From contig NZ_CP047952.1 of NCBI RefSeq assembly GCF_014279875.1, forward strand, positions 372,001 through 436,000: a stretch of 64,000 bases of DNA. Direction: 5' to 3'. The position numbers and the translations under genes were made by a program. This DNA comes from Synechococcus sp. MEDNS5. Its GTDB lineage: Bacteria; Cyanobacteriota; Cyanobacteriia; PCC-6307; Cyanobiaceae. The notes beneath the pieces were generated by a model. The model was given only the letters and a program-made list of their open reading frames with translations, was not told where the DNA came from and ran no database searches. Shown piece after piece: positions 9,213 through 17,855 of the stretch; the first letter of the stretch is position 1, and each line of letters opens with the position of its first letter.

Positions 9213-9376
9213 GGCGAGCGACGAGAGAACTTGGCGCGAGCCTCTTTGTAAAAAGCCTCGTCAATCAGTTGCTGTTTGTGGTCTGTTGCTAACGCTTCGA
9301 TTTTGCGGCGCACAGCGGGACGAACAAAAAATGGAACTTCGCGAAGCGCCTGTTCAGCCTCGGACGTCCACTTCAT
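9209..9376 (-). CDS. PCP_red-domain small protein
   Basis: 55-residue protein MKWTSEAEQALREVPFFVRP, continuing AVRRKIEALA and ending with a Tyr/Ala/Lys-rich helix. This W-[ST]-x-A-x-x-x-L-x-x-VPFFVR-x-x-x-R-x-x-x-E pattern is that of the PCP_red domain, also found at the C-terminus of the BchB/ChlB subunit of light-independent protochlorophyllide reductase, where it helps bind pigment. Stand-alone copies occur in cyanobacteria and their role is unclear. It heads the small-gene run and overlaps the next gene by four bases. A 13-base direct repeat lies immediately upstream at 9389-9415. Confidence 0.72.
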   Translation of the reverse strand: MKWTSEAEQALREVPFFVRPAVRRKIEALATDHKQQLIDEAFYKEARAKFSRRSP

Positions 9377-9388
9377 CACGCCCATCTC

Positions 9389-9415
9389 TGTGTCTGCACG
9401 TTTGTGTCTGCACGT
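9389..9415. repeat. Tandem 13-base repeat in the PCP_red-like leader
   Basis: TGTGTCTGCACGT occurs at 9389-9401 and again at 9403-9415, a 14-base period, between the tRNA-Ala 3' end and the PCP_red-like start at 9376. It is outside any convincing coding frame. It could be a paired transcription-factor site or just a local duplication. Confidence 0.7.
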
Positions 9416-9426
9416 CTATGTGTACA

Positions 9427-9499
9427 TGGAGGATAGGGGATTCGAACCCCTGACCTCTGCGGTGCGATCGCAGCGCTCTACCAGCTGAGCTAACCCCCC
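9427..9499 (-). tRNA. tRNA-Ala (anticodon CGC)
   Basis: A 73-base tRNA on the minus strand. The acceptor GGGGGGT pairs with ATCCTCC with two G-U pairs, and the discriminator is A. The D arm contains AGCTCAGCTGGTAGAGC, the anticodon loop ATCGCAC gives CGC (reads GCG), and the T arm has GGTTCGAATCC. No CCA is encoded. Confidence 0.95.
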
Positions 9500-9545
9500 G
9501 TGCTTGAAACCTAGCGTCTGTCTTTCGTGCAAGACGCCAGGCACA

Positions 9546-9773
9546 ATGACGGAAGCGTCCACGCTCTGCATGCCGATCACGCCGGAGCGTCTGGCTTCCT
9601 TCGATGAAGCGTCGGTGGCCTCCCTGGCCCGTCGCCTGGAAGACGACGACTATCCGACCCCGTTTGCGGGCCTCAGCGACTGGCACCTGTTGCGTGCTCT
9701 TGCGATTCACCGTCCTGAGCTCACCCGCCCCTACGTCCACCTGATCGATCAGGAACCCTTCGACGAGGACTGA
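9546..9773 (+). CDS. DUF2555-family protein
   Basis: 75-residue acidic soluble protein of a cyanobacteria-specific family with no known function. Signature segments are SVASLARRLEDDDYPTPF and GLSDWHLLRALA followed by RPEL and an acidic end (QEPFDED). ATG 9546 (MTEASTLCM) is chosen over an upstream in-frame ATG at 9504, which would lie very near the tRNA. It ends three bases before coaBC, so the two are probably one transcript. Confidence 0.75.
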   Translation: MTEASTLCMPITPERLASFDEASVASLARRLEDDDYPTPFAGLSDWHLLRALAIHRPELTRPYVHLIDQEPFDED

Positions 9774-9776
9774 TCC

Positions 9777-11033
9777 ATGGCTGGGCTCCTGCAAGGACGG
9801 CGGGTGATTGTTGCGGCCTGCGGAAGCATCGCCGCTGTGAAGACTCCACTGCTGGTGAGTGCGCTTGTCAAGGAGGGAGCTCAGGTCCGCTGCGTGGTCA
9901 CCAGCAGTGGTTCTCAACTTGTGAGTCCTGTTGCACTCGCGTGTCTCAGTCGCAATGCCTGCCTTCAGGACGCCGATCAATGGGATTCGTCATGCCCGCG
10001 GCCCCTGCACATCGAGCTAGCGGAATGGGCCGACCTGGTGATTGTTGCGCCCCTCAGCGCCAGCTCTCTGGCGCGCTGGGTGCATGGTGATGGCGAGGGA
10101 CTGCTGGCCAGTCTGCTGTTGGCCTGCGAGTGCCCGGTGCTGGCCGCAAGCGCCATGAACACCGCCATGTGGCAACACCCGGCGGTTCAGCGCAACTGGA
10201 GCACGCTCCACGACGATCCTCGGGTGCTGCCCCTGGCTCCGCAGGCCGGACTGCTGGCGTGTGACCGCGTCGGCACCGGCCGGATGGCAGCTCCGGAGTG
10301 CATCGTGCTGGCTGCCGCCAGCATGCTTCTACAGGCTGACAACGAGGGGAAGCTGCGTTCCGATTGGCGCGGCAAGCATGTGCTGATCAGCGCTGGCCCC
10401 ACCCAGGAACCGTTGGATTCAGTGCGTCTGATCAGCAACCGCAGCAGCGGGCGTATGGGCGTTCTGCTTGCCCAAGCGGCCCGCTTCCGCGGTGCGGACG
10501 TGGATCTGGTGCATGGTCCGCTGACTGTTCCAGAGGCCTGGCTGGAGGGTTTGTACTGTCTGCCGGCGTTCAGTAGCGCCGCCATGGAGGTCTGCCTGTT
10601 GGAGCGTCAACCCCGCGCTGATGCCGTGCTGATGTGCGCAGCCGTTGCGGATGTGCGGCGCGAGCGCTTGGACAACTCCTCCAAGCTTCCCAAGGGCGAG
10701 CTCATGGAGACGATCGCTCAGGGCTGGGAGCAGGTGCCGGATCTGCTGCAGTTGCTGGGGTCACGACGTCCCTCCCGGCAACGCCTGCTGGGTTTCGCTG
10801 CCTTGGCAGGAGACGATGAAACCCTCCTCCAGCGCGGTCGTGAGAAGTTCAAGGCCAAAGGGTGTGACCTGTTGATGGTCAATCCGATTGATCGCCCTGA
10901 TCAGGGCCTTGACAGCGACCTGAACGGTGGATGGCTTCTCGGGCCAGGTGACCGACAGGAGGCCATTCCCGCTATGCACAAGCTCGCTCTGGCGCACGAC
11001 CTGCTGGATCGGCTCAGCCAGCTTGGCGATTAG
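9777..11033 (+). CDS. coaBC: Bifunctional phosphopantothenoylcysteine decarboxylase / phosphopantothenate-cysteine ligase
   Basis: Catalyses two consecutive steps of coenzyme A synthesis. It has 418 residues. The N-terminal CoaC flavoprotein domain shows GRRVIVAACGSIAAVKT, the catalytic His of the ELAEWADLVIVAPLSA region and PVLAASAMNTAMW; the C-terminal CoaB domain starts near residue 200 with HVLISAGPTQEPLDSVR, then LISNRSSGRMG and the AAVADVR block. Start ATG 9777. The stop overlaps the stop of the convergent hypothetical by four bases. Confidence 0.95.
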   Translation: MAGLLQGRRVIVAACGSIAAVKTPLLVSALVKEGAQVRCVVTSSGSQLVSPVALACLSRNACLQDADQWDSSCPRPLHIELAEWADLVIVAPLSASSLARWVHGDGEGLLASLLLACECPVLAASAMNTAMWQHPAVQRNWSTLHDDPRVLPLAPQAGLLACDRVGTGRMAAPECIVLAAASMLLQADNEGKLRSDWRGKHVLISAGPTQEPLDSVRLISNRSSGRMGVLLAQAARFRGADVDLVHGPLTVPEAWLEGLYCLPAFSSAAMEVCLLERQPRADAVLMCAAVADVRRERLDNSSKLPKGELMETIAQGWEQVPDLLQLLGSRRPSRQRLLGFAALAGDDETLLQRGREKFKAKGCDLLMVNPIDRPDQGLDSDLNGGWLLGPGDRQEAIPAMHKLALAHDLLDRLSQLGD

Positions 11034-11314
11034 GCCGCCATGTCGGCAGGTCCCTGATCGAGAAGGGCGATGAAGGTTTTCAGTTGCAGCCGAGGGATGT
11101 AGGGCCAGCCGCCGCTGCGTTCCAGGGTCTGAAGAAAGCCGAACAACTGCTGGCGGTCTTCCGGAAGGCTGTTGCGAAATGCTCCCTCTTGAACGTCGCG
11201 GTGAAGGGCCTCGAGTTCTCTGAGGAAGAGCAGGAGTGCTTCGGGGTCTTCGCGGTGGTTGTCGGCGAGCGCACGAAGCTGCTCCAGCAGGGGTTGAAGC
11301 TGAGCCTGAATCAT
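11030..11314 (-). CDS. Hypothetical helical protein next to psbO
   Basis: About 94 residues, soluble, predicted mostly helical: MIQAQLQPLLEQLRALADNH, then a segment rich in Glu/Leu (LLLFLRELEALHRDVQEG) and an ending with WPYIPRLQLKTFIALLDQG. No family recognised by name. A GTG seven codons upstream (11335) is an alternative start. Divergent from psbO (139 bases between starts) and tail-to-tail with coaBC with a four-base overlap. Good coding composition supports it being real. Confidence 0.65.
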   Translation of the reverse strand: MIQAQLQPLLEQLRALADNHREDPEALLLFLRELEALHRDVQEGAFRNSLPEDRQQLFGFLQTLERSGGWPYIPRLQLKTFIALLDQGPADMAA

Positions 11315-11452
11315 GGAGTCACCGTTGCTCTGCACGCCGATCGCTTCACGTTGTTGAGAGGTTGCGAACCTAGCTGGAGTGGCCGATCAACTTCTGTAGG
11401 ATCCGCCTCATCGGTGGACATTGTCACCACCCGGCCACTCGGCAACTCTCCC

Positions 11453-12274
11453 ATGCGCTTCCGTCCTTTGCTGGCCCTCGTGCTGGCTTTCTGTCTCACG
11501 GTTGTGACCGCCTGCAGCGGCGGTGCTCAAGCCGTTGATCGCTCCAATGTCACCTACGACGACATCCGCAATACGGGTAAGGCCAACGACTGCCCAACCC
11601 TTTCAGACTCGGCCCGAGGCTCCATAGCGCTGACTGCGGGTGATGCCTACGAGCTCAGGGGGATCTGCATGCATCCCACGCAGGTGTTCATCAAAGGTGA
11701 GCCTGCCAACAAGCGCCAGGAAGCCCAGTTTGTTGAAGGCAAAATTCTCACCCGCTACACCTCCAGCCTTGATGAGGTTTACGGCACGCTCACCGTGGGT
11801 GAGGACAGCATCAGTTTCAAGGAAGAGGGTGGAATTGATTTCCAGCCGATCACAGTGCTGATCCCCGGTGGCGAGGAGTTCCCCTTCACGTTCTCCAGCA
11901 AGAATCTCGATGCTGTGGCCAATGGTGCCGCCATCACAACCAGCACTGATTTCGAAGGCACCTACCGCACCCCCAGCTACCGCACCAGCAACTTCATTGA
12001 CCCCAAAGGCCGCGCTCTCACCACGGGTGTCGACTACCCCCAGGGCCTGATCGGCCTCGGTGGCGATTACAAGGAGCTGGAGTCGGAGAACGTCAAGCGC
12101 TACATCGACGGTCAGGGCGTGATGAGTCTGTCCATCACCAAGGTTGATCCTGAAACCGGAGAATTCGCTGGCGTGTTCTCAGCCATACAGCCTTCGGATT
12201 CCGATATGGGTGGCCGTGAAATCGTTGATGTGAAGATCAACGGCGAGCTCTACGGACGGCTCGAGGAGGCTTGA
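11453..12274 (+). CDS. psbO: Photosystem II manganese-stabilizing protein
   Basis: Lumenal extrinsic 33-kDa-type subunit that stabilises the Mn4CaO5 cluster of photosystem II. 273 residues including an N-terminal export signal MRFRPLLALVLAFCLTVVTA. Family blocks are VTYDDIRNTGKANDCP, GICMHPTQVFIKGEP (the two Cys would form the conserved disulfide), GIDFQPITVLIPGGEEFPF and IVDVKINGELYGRLE. The signal region contains both a type I cleavage site (AQA before VDRS) and a lipobox-like VTAC. ATG 11453 is chosen. A strong terminator at 12305 follows, so it is probably monocistronic. Confidence 0.97.
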   Translation: MRFRPLLALVLAFCLTVVTACSGGAQAVDRSNVTYDDIRNTGKANDCPTLSDSARGSIALTAGDAYELRGICMHPTQVFIKGEPANKRQEAQFVEGKILTRYTSSLDEVYGTLTVGEDSISFKEEGGIDFQPITVLIPGGEEFPFTFSSKNLDAVANGAAITTSTDFEGTYRTPSYRTSNFIDPKGRALTTGVDYPQGLIGLGGDYKELESENVKRYIDGQGVMSLSITKVDPETGEFAGVFSAIQPSDSDMGGREIVDVKINGELYGRLEEA

Positions 12275-12304
12275 TCGCCGAGGCTCTCGTGCAAAAACTC
12301 AGAG

Positions 12305-12332
12305 AAAGGGGGGCCTGATGCTCCCCTTTTTT
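12305..12332 (+). terminator. Rho-independent terminator of psbO
   Basis: AAAGGGGGGC, loop CTGAT, GCTCCCCTTT, then further T bases: a 10-bp stem with one G-U pair and a T tail, 31 bases after the psbO stop and 48 bases before sat. Confidence 0.9.
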
Positions 12333-12379
12333 GTGATCTGGGAGAATCGCGTCGTCTCACGATCGAGCGAAGGCCCGTC

Positions 12380-13549
12380 ATGACCGCCAGCACCACCTCC
12401 ACGCAGCCCTCAGACGTGATTGCCCCCTACGGAGGGACTCTGGTGGATCTGATGGTGCCGGAAGCCGATCGGGCTTCTGTGAAAGCCTCGGCAACAACGT
12501 GTCTTGAATGCTCTGACCGCAATGCCTGCGATGTGGAGCTTCTCATCGTTGGCGGCTTTTCACCTGAGCGCGGATTTATGCATCAGGCGGACTATGCCGC
12601 CGTGGTGGAAGGCCATCGCACCACGTCTGGGCATTTGTTCGGACTCCCAATCGTGATGGATACCGACAGGGAGGATGTGAGCGTCGGAGACAAGGTTCTG
12701 CTCACCTACAAGGGCCAGGAGCTGGCTGTTCTCACGGTGGAGGACAAGTGGGAGCCCGACAAGGTGGTTGAAGCCAAGGGCTGCTACGGCACCACATCCC
12801 TTGAGCACCCTGCGGTGCGCATGATCGCGACCGAACGCCGTCGTTTTTACCTCGGTGGCTTGATCGAGGGCCTTGAGCTTCCGAAGCGGGTGTTTCCCTG
12901 CAAAACCCCTGCGGAAGTGCGTGCCGGGTTGCCTGCTGGTGAGGATGTTGTCGCCTTCCAATGCCGTAATCCCATTCACCGTGCCCACTACGAACTTTTC
13001 ACCCGTGCTCTCCATGCGCAGAACGTGAGCGAGAACGCCGTGGTGTTGGTGCATCCCACCTGCGGGCCCACCCAACAGGACGACATTCCTGGTGCGGTGC
13101 GCTTTCAGACCTATGAACGTCTCGCCGCTGAGGTGGATAACCCGCGCATTCGCTGGGCCTATCTCCCCTATGCCATGCACATGGCCGGGCCCCGCGAAGC
13201 CTTGCAGCACATGATCATCCGCCGCAATTACGGCTGTACCCACTTCATCATCGGCCGCGATATGGCTGGCTGTAAGTCGTCCCTCACGGGCGAGGATTTT
13301 TACGGCCCTTACGACGCTCAGAATTTCGCCAAGGAATGTGCGCCTGAGCTCACGATGGAGACCGTGCCTTCGCTCAATCTCGTCTACACCGAAGAAGAGG
13401 GCTACGTGACGGCCGAACATGCCGAAGCACGTGGCCTGCACGTGAAGAAACTCAGTGGTACGCAGTTCCGCAAGATGCTGCGCAGTGGCGAGGAGATTCC
13501 GGAATGGTTCGCATTCCGTAGCGTGGTCGAAGTGCTTCGAGCCTCCTGA
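12380..13549 (+). CDS. sat: Sulfate adenylyltransferase (ATP sulfurylase)
   Basis: Activates sulfate to adenylylsulfate, the first step of assimilatory sulfate reduction. 389 residues, the single-polypeptide Sat type rather than CysD/CysN. The nucleotide motif FQCRNPIHRAHYE carries the HxxH pair; ALVHPTCGPTQ-like and FIIGRDMAGC segments follow, as does HVKKLSGTQFRKMLRSGEEIP near the end. Start ATG 12380, after the psbO terminator. It is followed 45 bases later by ftsH on the same strand. APS kinase is not in the window. Confidence 0.95.
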   Translation: MTASTTSTQPSDVIAPYGGTLVDLMVPEADRASVKASATTCLECSDRNACDVELLIVGGFSPERGFMHQADYAAVVEGHRTTSGHLFGLPIVMDTDREDVSVGDKVLLTYKGQELAVLTVEDKWEPDKVVEAKGCYGTTSLEHPAVRMIATERRRFYLGGLIEGLELPKRVFPCKTPAEVRAGLPAGEDVVAFQCRNPIHRAHYELFTRALHAQNVSENAVVLVHPTCGPTQQDDIPGAVRFQTYERLAAEVDNPRIRWAYLPYAMHMAGPREALQHMIIRRNYGCTHFIIGRDMAGCKSSLTGEDFYGPYDAQNFAKECAPELTMETVPSLNLVYTEEEGYVTAEHAEARGLHVKKLSGTQFRKMLRSGEEIPEWFAFRSVVEVLRAS

Positions 13550-13594
13550 CCTCTCAGGATCCCATTAACATTCCTTCACCCCAGGCAAAAAACC

Positions 13595-15448
13595 TTGAAC
13601 AAGCGCTGGCGCAACGTAGGGCTGTACGTCCTCTTAGTGGTCGTGGTGATCGTGGTCGGAACGGCCTTCCTCGACCGTCCGGATCCCGCAGCAACGGCTC
13701 AGAATCTCCGTTACAGCGATTTCGTTGAACAGGTTCAGGAGGATCAGGTCAGTCGGGTTCTGCTCTCGCCCGATCGCGGGACGGCACAGGTTGTGGCAAC
13801 CGATGGCCGTCGTTCTGAAGTGAATCTGGCTCCAGATAAGGATCTGCTCAAGATGCTCACGGATCACAACGTGGACATCGCTGTGCAACCTTCCAGGCAA
13901 CCCGGAGCATGGCAGCAGGCTGCTTCGAGCTTGATCTTCCCGCTCCTCCTGCTTGGTGGCCTGTTCTTCCTCTTCCGTCGGGCTCAATCCGGTGGCGGTG
14001 GCGGCGGCAACCCCGCCATGAATTTCGGCAAGAGCAAGGCCCGCGTTCAGATGGAGCCTTCCACCCAGATCACCTTCGGAGATGTGGCTGGAATTGAGGG
14101 CGCCAAGCTTGAACTCACTGAGGTGGTGGATTTCCTCAAGAACCCCGACCGCTTCACCGCTGTTGGCGCCAAGATCCCCAAGGGTGTATTGCTGGTCGGC
14201 CCTCCTGGAACAGGTAAAACGCTGCTCGCCAAGGCGGTGGCAGGTGAGGCCGGCGTTCCGTTCTTCTCCATCTCCGGTTCGGAGTTTGTGGAAATGTTTG
14301 TCGGTGTCGGTGCCAGCCGCGTCCGTGATCTGTTTGAGCAGGCCAAGAAAAATGCTCCTTGCATCGTCTTCATCGATGAAATCGATGCGGTGGGCCGCCA
14401 GCGTGGAGCTGGCCTTGGTGGTGGCAACGATGAGCGAGAACAAACTCTGAATCAGCTGCTCACCGAAATGGATGGTTTCGAGGGCAATACAGGAATCATC
14501 ATCGTGGCTGCCACGAACCGTCCTGATGTGCTGGATGCAGCGCTGATGCGTCCTGGTCGTTTCGACCGTCAGGTTGTCGTGGACCGTCCTGATTACGCCG
14601 GTCGTCTGCAGATTCTCAATGTTCATGCCCGAGGCAAGACCCTCTCGAAGGACGTCGATCTCGACAAAGTGGCTCGCCGAACCCCTGGTTACACAGGTGC
14701 TGATCTCTCCAACCTCCTGAATGAAGCTGCAATTCTTGCGGCCCGCCGGGATCTCAGTGAGGTGAGCAACGACGAAATCAGCGATGCCATCGAACGGGTG
14801 ATGGCCGGCCCCGAGAAAAAAGATCGTGTGATGAGCGAACGTCGCAAACGTCTGGTGGCTTATCACGAAGCGGGTCATGCTTTGGTTGGGGCGCTGATGC
14901 CCGATTACGACCCGGTTCAGAAGATTTCGATCATTCCCCGAGGCAATGCCGGGGGACTGACGTTCTTCACCCCCAGCGAAGAACGGATGGAGTCGGGTCT
15001 GTACTCACGTACTTATCTTCAAAATCAGATGGCCGTGGCCCTTGGCGGACGCGTGGCCGAAGAGATCGTCTACGGCGAAGACGAGGTCACCACCGGTGCC
15101 TCCAACGATCTTCAGCAGGTGGCCCAGGTGGCTCGTCAGATGGTGACTCGCTTCGGCATGAGCGACAAGCTTGGTCCGGTGGCGCTGGGTCGATCCCAGG
15201 GTGGGATGTTCCTGGGTCGGGATATTGCCGCTGAACGTGATTTCTCTGAGGACACTGCTGCCACCATCGACGAGGAGGTCTCTGAGCTTGTGGATGTCGC
15301 TTACAAGCGTGCCACCAAGGTGCTCGTGAGCAACCGAAGTGTTCTCGACGAGCTCGCAGACATGCTTGTTGATCTTGAGACGGTCGACGCCGAGCAGCTT
15401 CAGGAACTTCTGATTCGCAGTGACGTCCGGGTTGCTGAATACGTCTGA
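13595..15448 (+). CDS. ftsH: ATP-dependent zinc metalloprotease FtsH, thylakoid type
   Basis: Membrane-anchored AAA protease. Its closest-looking relatives (FtsH2 of Synechocystis) degrade photodamaged D1 during photosystem II repair; this assignment is by resemblance. 617 residues: an N-terminal span ([14 protein letters not shown]), a lumenal domain, a second span ([16 protein letters not shown]), a Gly-rich linker, Walker A GPPGTGKT near residue 202, Walker [13 protein letters not shown] region [20 protein letters not shown], and zinc motif HEAGH near residue 424. The start is a TTG (13595); no ATG or GTG fits. Its end overlaps the aldolase-family gene by 29 bases. Confidence 0.95.
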   Translation: MNKRWRNVGLYVLLVVVVIVVGTAFLDRPDPAATAQNLRYSDFVEQVQEDQVSRVLLSPDRGTAQVVATDGRRSEVNLAPDKDLLKMLTDHNVDIAVQPSRQPGAWQQAASSLIFPLLLLGGLFFLFRRAQSGGGGGGNPAMNFGKSKARVQMEPSTQITFGDVAGIEGAKLELTEVVDFLKNPDRFTAVGAKIPKGVLLVGPPGTGKTLLAKAVAGEAGVPFFSISGSEFVEMFVGVGASRVRDLFEQAKKNAPCIVFIDEIDAVGRQRGAGLGGGNDEREQTLNQLLTEMDGFEGNTGIIIVAATNRPDVLDAALMRPGRFDRQVVVDRPDYAGRLQILNVHARGKTLSKDVDLDKVARRTPGYTGADLSNLLNEAAILAARRDLSEVSNDEISDAIERVMAGPEKKDRVMSERRKRLVAYHEAGHALVGALMPDYDPVQKISIIPRGNAGGLTFFTPSEERMESGLYSRTYLQNQMAVALGGRVAEEIVYGEDEVTTGASNDLQQVAQVARQMVTRFGMSDKLGPVALGRSQGGMFLGRDIAAERDFSEDTAATIDEEVSELVDVAYKRATKVLVSNRSVLDELADMLVDLETVDAEQLQELLIRSDVRVAEYV

Positions 15449-16076
15449 TCCATCGGAGCGGCTGATCAGGTCGTTGACCGATCAGCCGCTTCTGGTCGTG
15501 ATGCGACCGGGATCCAACGACTACCAAAATCCCTTTGAAAGCACCGGCCTTTGCCATCAGCTCGATCAGCTGGTAGCGGCGGGTGTTTTGCATGTTGAGC
15601 TCGCCTGGGCGGCCCATCCCCGCTGGCCCTCACTGGTGGAAGCGATCGGGAAGCGTCACCCCAAGCTCAGGCTGGGTGCAGCATCCGTGTCCACACTGCC
15701 GGCCCTGCAGGAGGTCGCCGACCTGGGTCTTGGCTATGCCATGTCTCCCCTTCTGGATCCCGAGTTGCAATCCAAGGCCAGAGCGTTGTGCTGTGTTCTG
15801 GTGCCAGGGGTGATGACCCCTTCTGAAATTCGATCAGCGCAAGCGCTTGGCTGCAGCCTGGTGAAGCTCTTTCCTGCTTCAGTCTTGGGCGTCGACTATC
15901 GGCGTCAGATCTCGGTTCCCATGGGTGAGCTTCCGTTCATGATTGCTGCTGGGGGGTTGCGATGCACCGATCTGGTTCCTTGGTTGGCGGCCGGCTACAA
16001 CGCCATTGCCCTGGGCCGCACCGTGTTCATCGACGATGCCCTGGATCCCGGCATGACGCCATGGCTGACTGGATGA
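15420..16076 (+). CDS. KDPG/KHG aldolase family protein
   Basis: 218-residue class I aldolase of the Eda family, which cleaves 2-keto-3-deoxy-6-phosphogluconate (Entner-Doudoroff route) or 4-hydroxy-2-oxoglutarate. The Schiff-base lysine lies in SLVKLFPAS, and PGVMTPSE, IAAGGLRCTDL and GYNAIALGR are typical. Which substrate is used cannot be told from sequence; an Entner-Doudoroff shunt has been reported in cyanobacteria. The GTG at 15420 overlaps ftsH by 29 bases; a TTG at 15432 is an alternative. Confidence 0.85.
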   Translation: MTSGLLNTSDPSERLIRSLTDQPLLVVMRPGSNDYQNPFESTGLCHQLDQLVAAGVLHVELAWAAHPRWPSLVEAIGKRHPKLRLGAASVSTLPALQEVADLGLGYAMSPLLDPELQSKARALCCVLVPGVMTPSEIRSAQALGCSLVKLFPASVLGVDYRRQISVPMGELPFMIAAGGLRCTDLVPWLAAGYNAIALGRTVFIDDALDPGMTPWLTG

Positions 16077-16083
16077 TCTGAGA

Positions 16084-16102
16084 CTCATCTGCTACAGATG
16101 AG
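16084..16102. promoter_or_regulatory. Perfect 8-bp inverted repeat upstream of the H1-like gene
   Basis: CTCATCTG-CTA-CAGATGAG, 7 bases after the aldolase-family stop and 18 bases before the next ATG. It is not followed by a T run, so it is not a clear terminator; it could be an operator or an RNA hairpin overlapping the ribosome-binding region of the next gene. Confidence 0.6.
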
Positions 16103-16120
16103 AGAGATGTTTCTGCACTG

Positions 16121-16720
16121 ATGTCTCAGTTATCCATCAAGTTGAGCGACAAAGCCGATGCTCTTGTCGCCCAGCTTCAAAAAGAGATCTTCAACCGTCG
16201 CCGCAAGAAGGTCACTGCCGCAGGGGTTGTGGAAACCCTGGTTGAAAGCGGTGCCCGTTCGCAATCCGATAAGCGGTTCGCGACCTCCTGGGTGAATCTG
16301 ATCAAGGACATTGAAAAAGCTGCCAAGCTTGCCAATGCCCATGGCAGCAAGCCCGCGTCACTAACCGATGAGGAGTGGGTGATGGTGTTGAGCCATCGCA
16401 ATCGCGCTGCGTCAGTCAAACCGGCCCGCAAGAAACCGGCGACGGCATCCAAGAAAGCCACGACCTCCAGGTCTGCCAAGGCTGCGTCGAAATCGACCGC
16501 CAAGCCAGCAACCGCTAAGCCAGCCGCCGCCAAGAAGCAGGCTTCAGCGAAAACGGCTTCAAAAGCATCGTCAGCGACCGCTGCTAAACCCCGGCCTGCC
16601 AAGCGGGCGCGCAAGCGCACGCAGGCATCTGTTGCTTCCGGCACCGTGGCGGGGCGGATGGCCAAGGCCGCAGCCCAGCTGGTCAGTGCCAACGGCATCA
16701 ATTCGCCGGCCCGCAGCTAA
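16121..16720 (+). CDS. Small protein with histone-H1-like Lys/Ala-rich tail
   Basis: 199 residues in two parts. The first ~95 are a folded-looking domain (MSQLSIKLSDKADALVAQLQ, then RRRKKVTAAGVVETLVESGARS) whose short beta-like start and two helices recall ribbon-helix-helix DNA-binding proteins (inference). The rest is a low-complexity tail of Lys, Ala, Ser, Thr and Pro with many AKPA/AKKA units, like the H1-type tails of some bacterial nucleoid proteins. The last 25 residues (VAGRMAKAAAQLVSANG) may form a helix. A 19-base inverted repeat precedes the ATG. It is tail-to-tail with aroC. Function unknown; DNA or RNA binding is likely. Confidence 0.7.
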   Translation: MSQLSIKLSDKADALVAQLQKEIFNRRRKKVTAAGVVETLVESGARSQSDKRFATSWVNLIKDIEKAAKLANAHGSKPASLTDEEWVMVLSHRNRAASVKPARKKPATASKKATTSRSAKAASKSTAKPATAKPAAAKKQASAKTASKASSATAAKPRPAKRARKRTQASVASGTVAGRMAKAAAQLVSANGINSPARS

Positions 16721-16736
16721 GCGCTGTTGCGAGCCT

Positions 16737-17825
16737 TCACCACAAACTGCACTGGCCTTGCTGTCTCAGCAGATGATCGGCCAGCACGAGATTCACCATC
16801 GCTTCCACCATTGGAACGGCCCTGGGCAGAACGCAGGGGTCGTGTCTCCCTTTGGCGGCAAGGGTGGTGGCTTCGCCACGGTCGTTGATGGTCTGCTGCT
16901 CCTTGCGGATCGTTGCGGTTGGTTTGAAGGCCACGCGGATCACGATCGGCTCACCATTGCTGATTCCTCCTTGGATTCCCCCGGAATTGTTGGAGGCCGT
17001 GCGCAACCGTCCGTCATCACTGGGGAGAAAAGCGTCATTGTGCTCGCTCCCTTTGAGCAGGGTGCCCGCGAAGCCTGAGCCGATTTCGAAGCCCTTGGTG
17101 GCAGGCAGGGACATCACGGCTTTGGCCAGATCCGCTTCCAGCTTGTCGAACACCGGCATCCCCAGGCCGACGGGCGGTCGTCTCACCACGCATTCGATCA
17201 GGCCACCGCAGGAGTCACCATCCTGTCCGATCGCTTCGATCCGTTCGATCATCCGATCAGCCATCTCTGCGTCCGGGCAACGCACGATGTTGGCGTCCAC
17301 CGCGTCACGCGTCACGGTGCTGGCGTCCACCTGGGCCTCCAGATCGTGGATGCGTTTCACCCAAGCCACAACCTCGGTGCCATGGGATCGCTGCAGCATT
17401 TGCCGGGCAATGGCTCCAGCCGCCACCCGTCCGATGGTTTCCCGGGCCGACGCTCTCCCGCCACCGCTGCGGGCCTGAATCCCATATTTCGCCTGATAAG
17501 TGGCGTCGGCATGGGAGGGGCGGAAAGCGACCTCCACCTCCTTGTAATCCTGCGGACGTTGATCTTTGTTGCGTACCACCATGGCGATCGGTGTGCCAAG
17601 GGTGACCCCATCCATCACACCGCTGAGGATCTCCACCTGGTCGGCTTCCTTTCGCGGTGTGGTGATCTTGCTTTGCCCAGGACGTCTGCGATCCAGTTCA
17701 GCCTGAATGGCCACCTGGTCTAGTTCCAGTCTTGGCGGGCATCCTTCCAGGATCACCCCCACGCCGCCGCCATGGGACTCGCCGAAGGTGCTGATGCGGA
17801 ACAGGGTGCCGAAACTGCTGCCCAT
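16737..17825 (-). CDS. aroC: Chorismate synthase
   Basis: Last step of the shikimate pathway: EPSP to chorismate, using reduced FMN. 362 residues. Family signatures are [17 protein letters not shown] near the N-terminus, [16 protein letters not shown] mid-protein and [16 protein letters not shown] further on, with FKPTATI before the end. The start is ATG 17825. Tail-to-tail with the H1-like gene (16 bases) and 30 bases downstream of the DUF985 cupin on the same strand. Confidence 0.97.
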   Translation of the reverse strand: MGSSFGTLFRISTFGESHGGGVGVILEGCPPRLELDQVAIQAELDRRRPGQSKITTPRKEADQVEILSGVMDGVTLGTPIAMVVRNKDQRPQDYKEVEVAFRPSHADATYQAKYGIQARSGGGRASARETIGRVAAGAIARQMLQRSHGTEVVAWVKRIHDLEAQVDASTVTRDAVDANIVRCPDAEMADRMIERIEAIGQDGDSCGGLIECVVRRPPVGLGMPVFDKLEADLAKAVMSLPATKGFEIGSGFAGTLLKGSEHNDAFLPSDDGRLRTASNNSGGIQGGISNGEPIVIRVAFKPTATIRKEQQTINDRGEATTLAAKGRHDPCVLPRAVPMVEAMVNLVLADHLLRQQGQCSLW

Positions 17826-17855
17826 GGAATGCCATCGATCGCCAAAGCGTAGATG

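Noticed and set aside
12560-13441. A 293-codon minus-strand frame over sat
   Set aside because: Antisense shadow of sat, with no recognisable domain.
13634-14878. A 414-codon minus-strand frame over ftsH
   Set aside because: Antisense shadow of ftsH; composition and lack of any domain argue against it.
16400-16620. Possible repeat array or minisatellite
   Set aside because: The repetition reflects Lys/Ala-rich codons of the H1-like tail; repeat units vary and are in frame.
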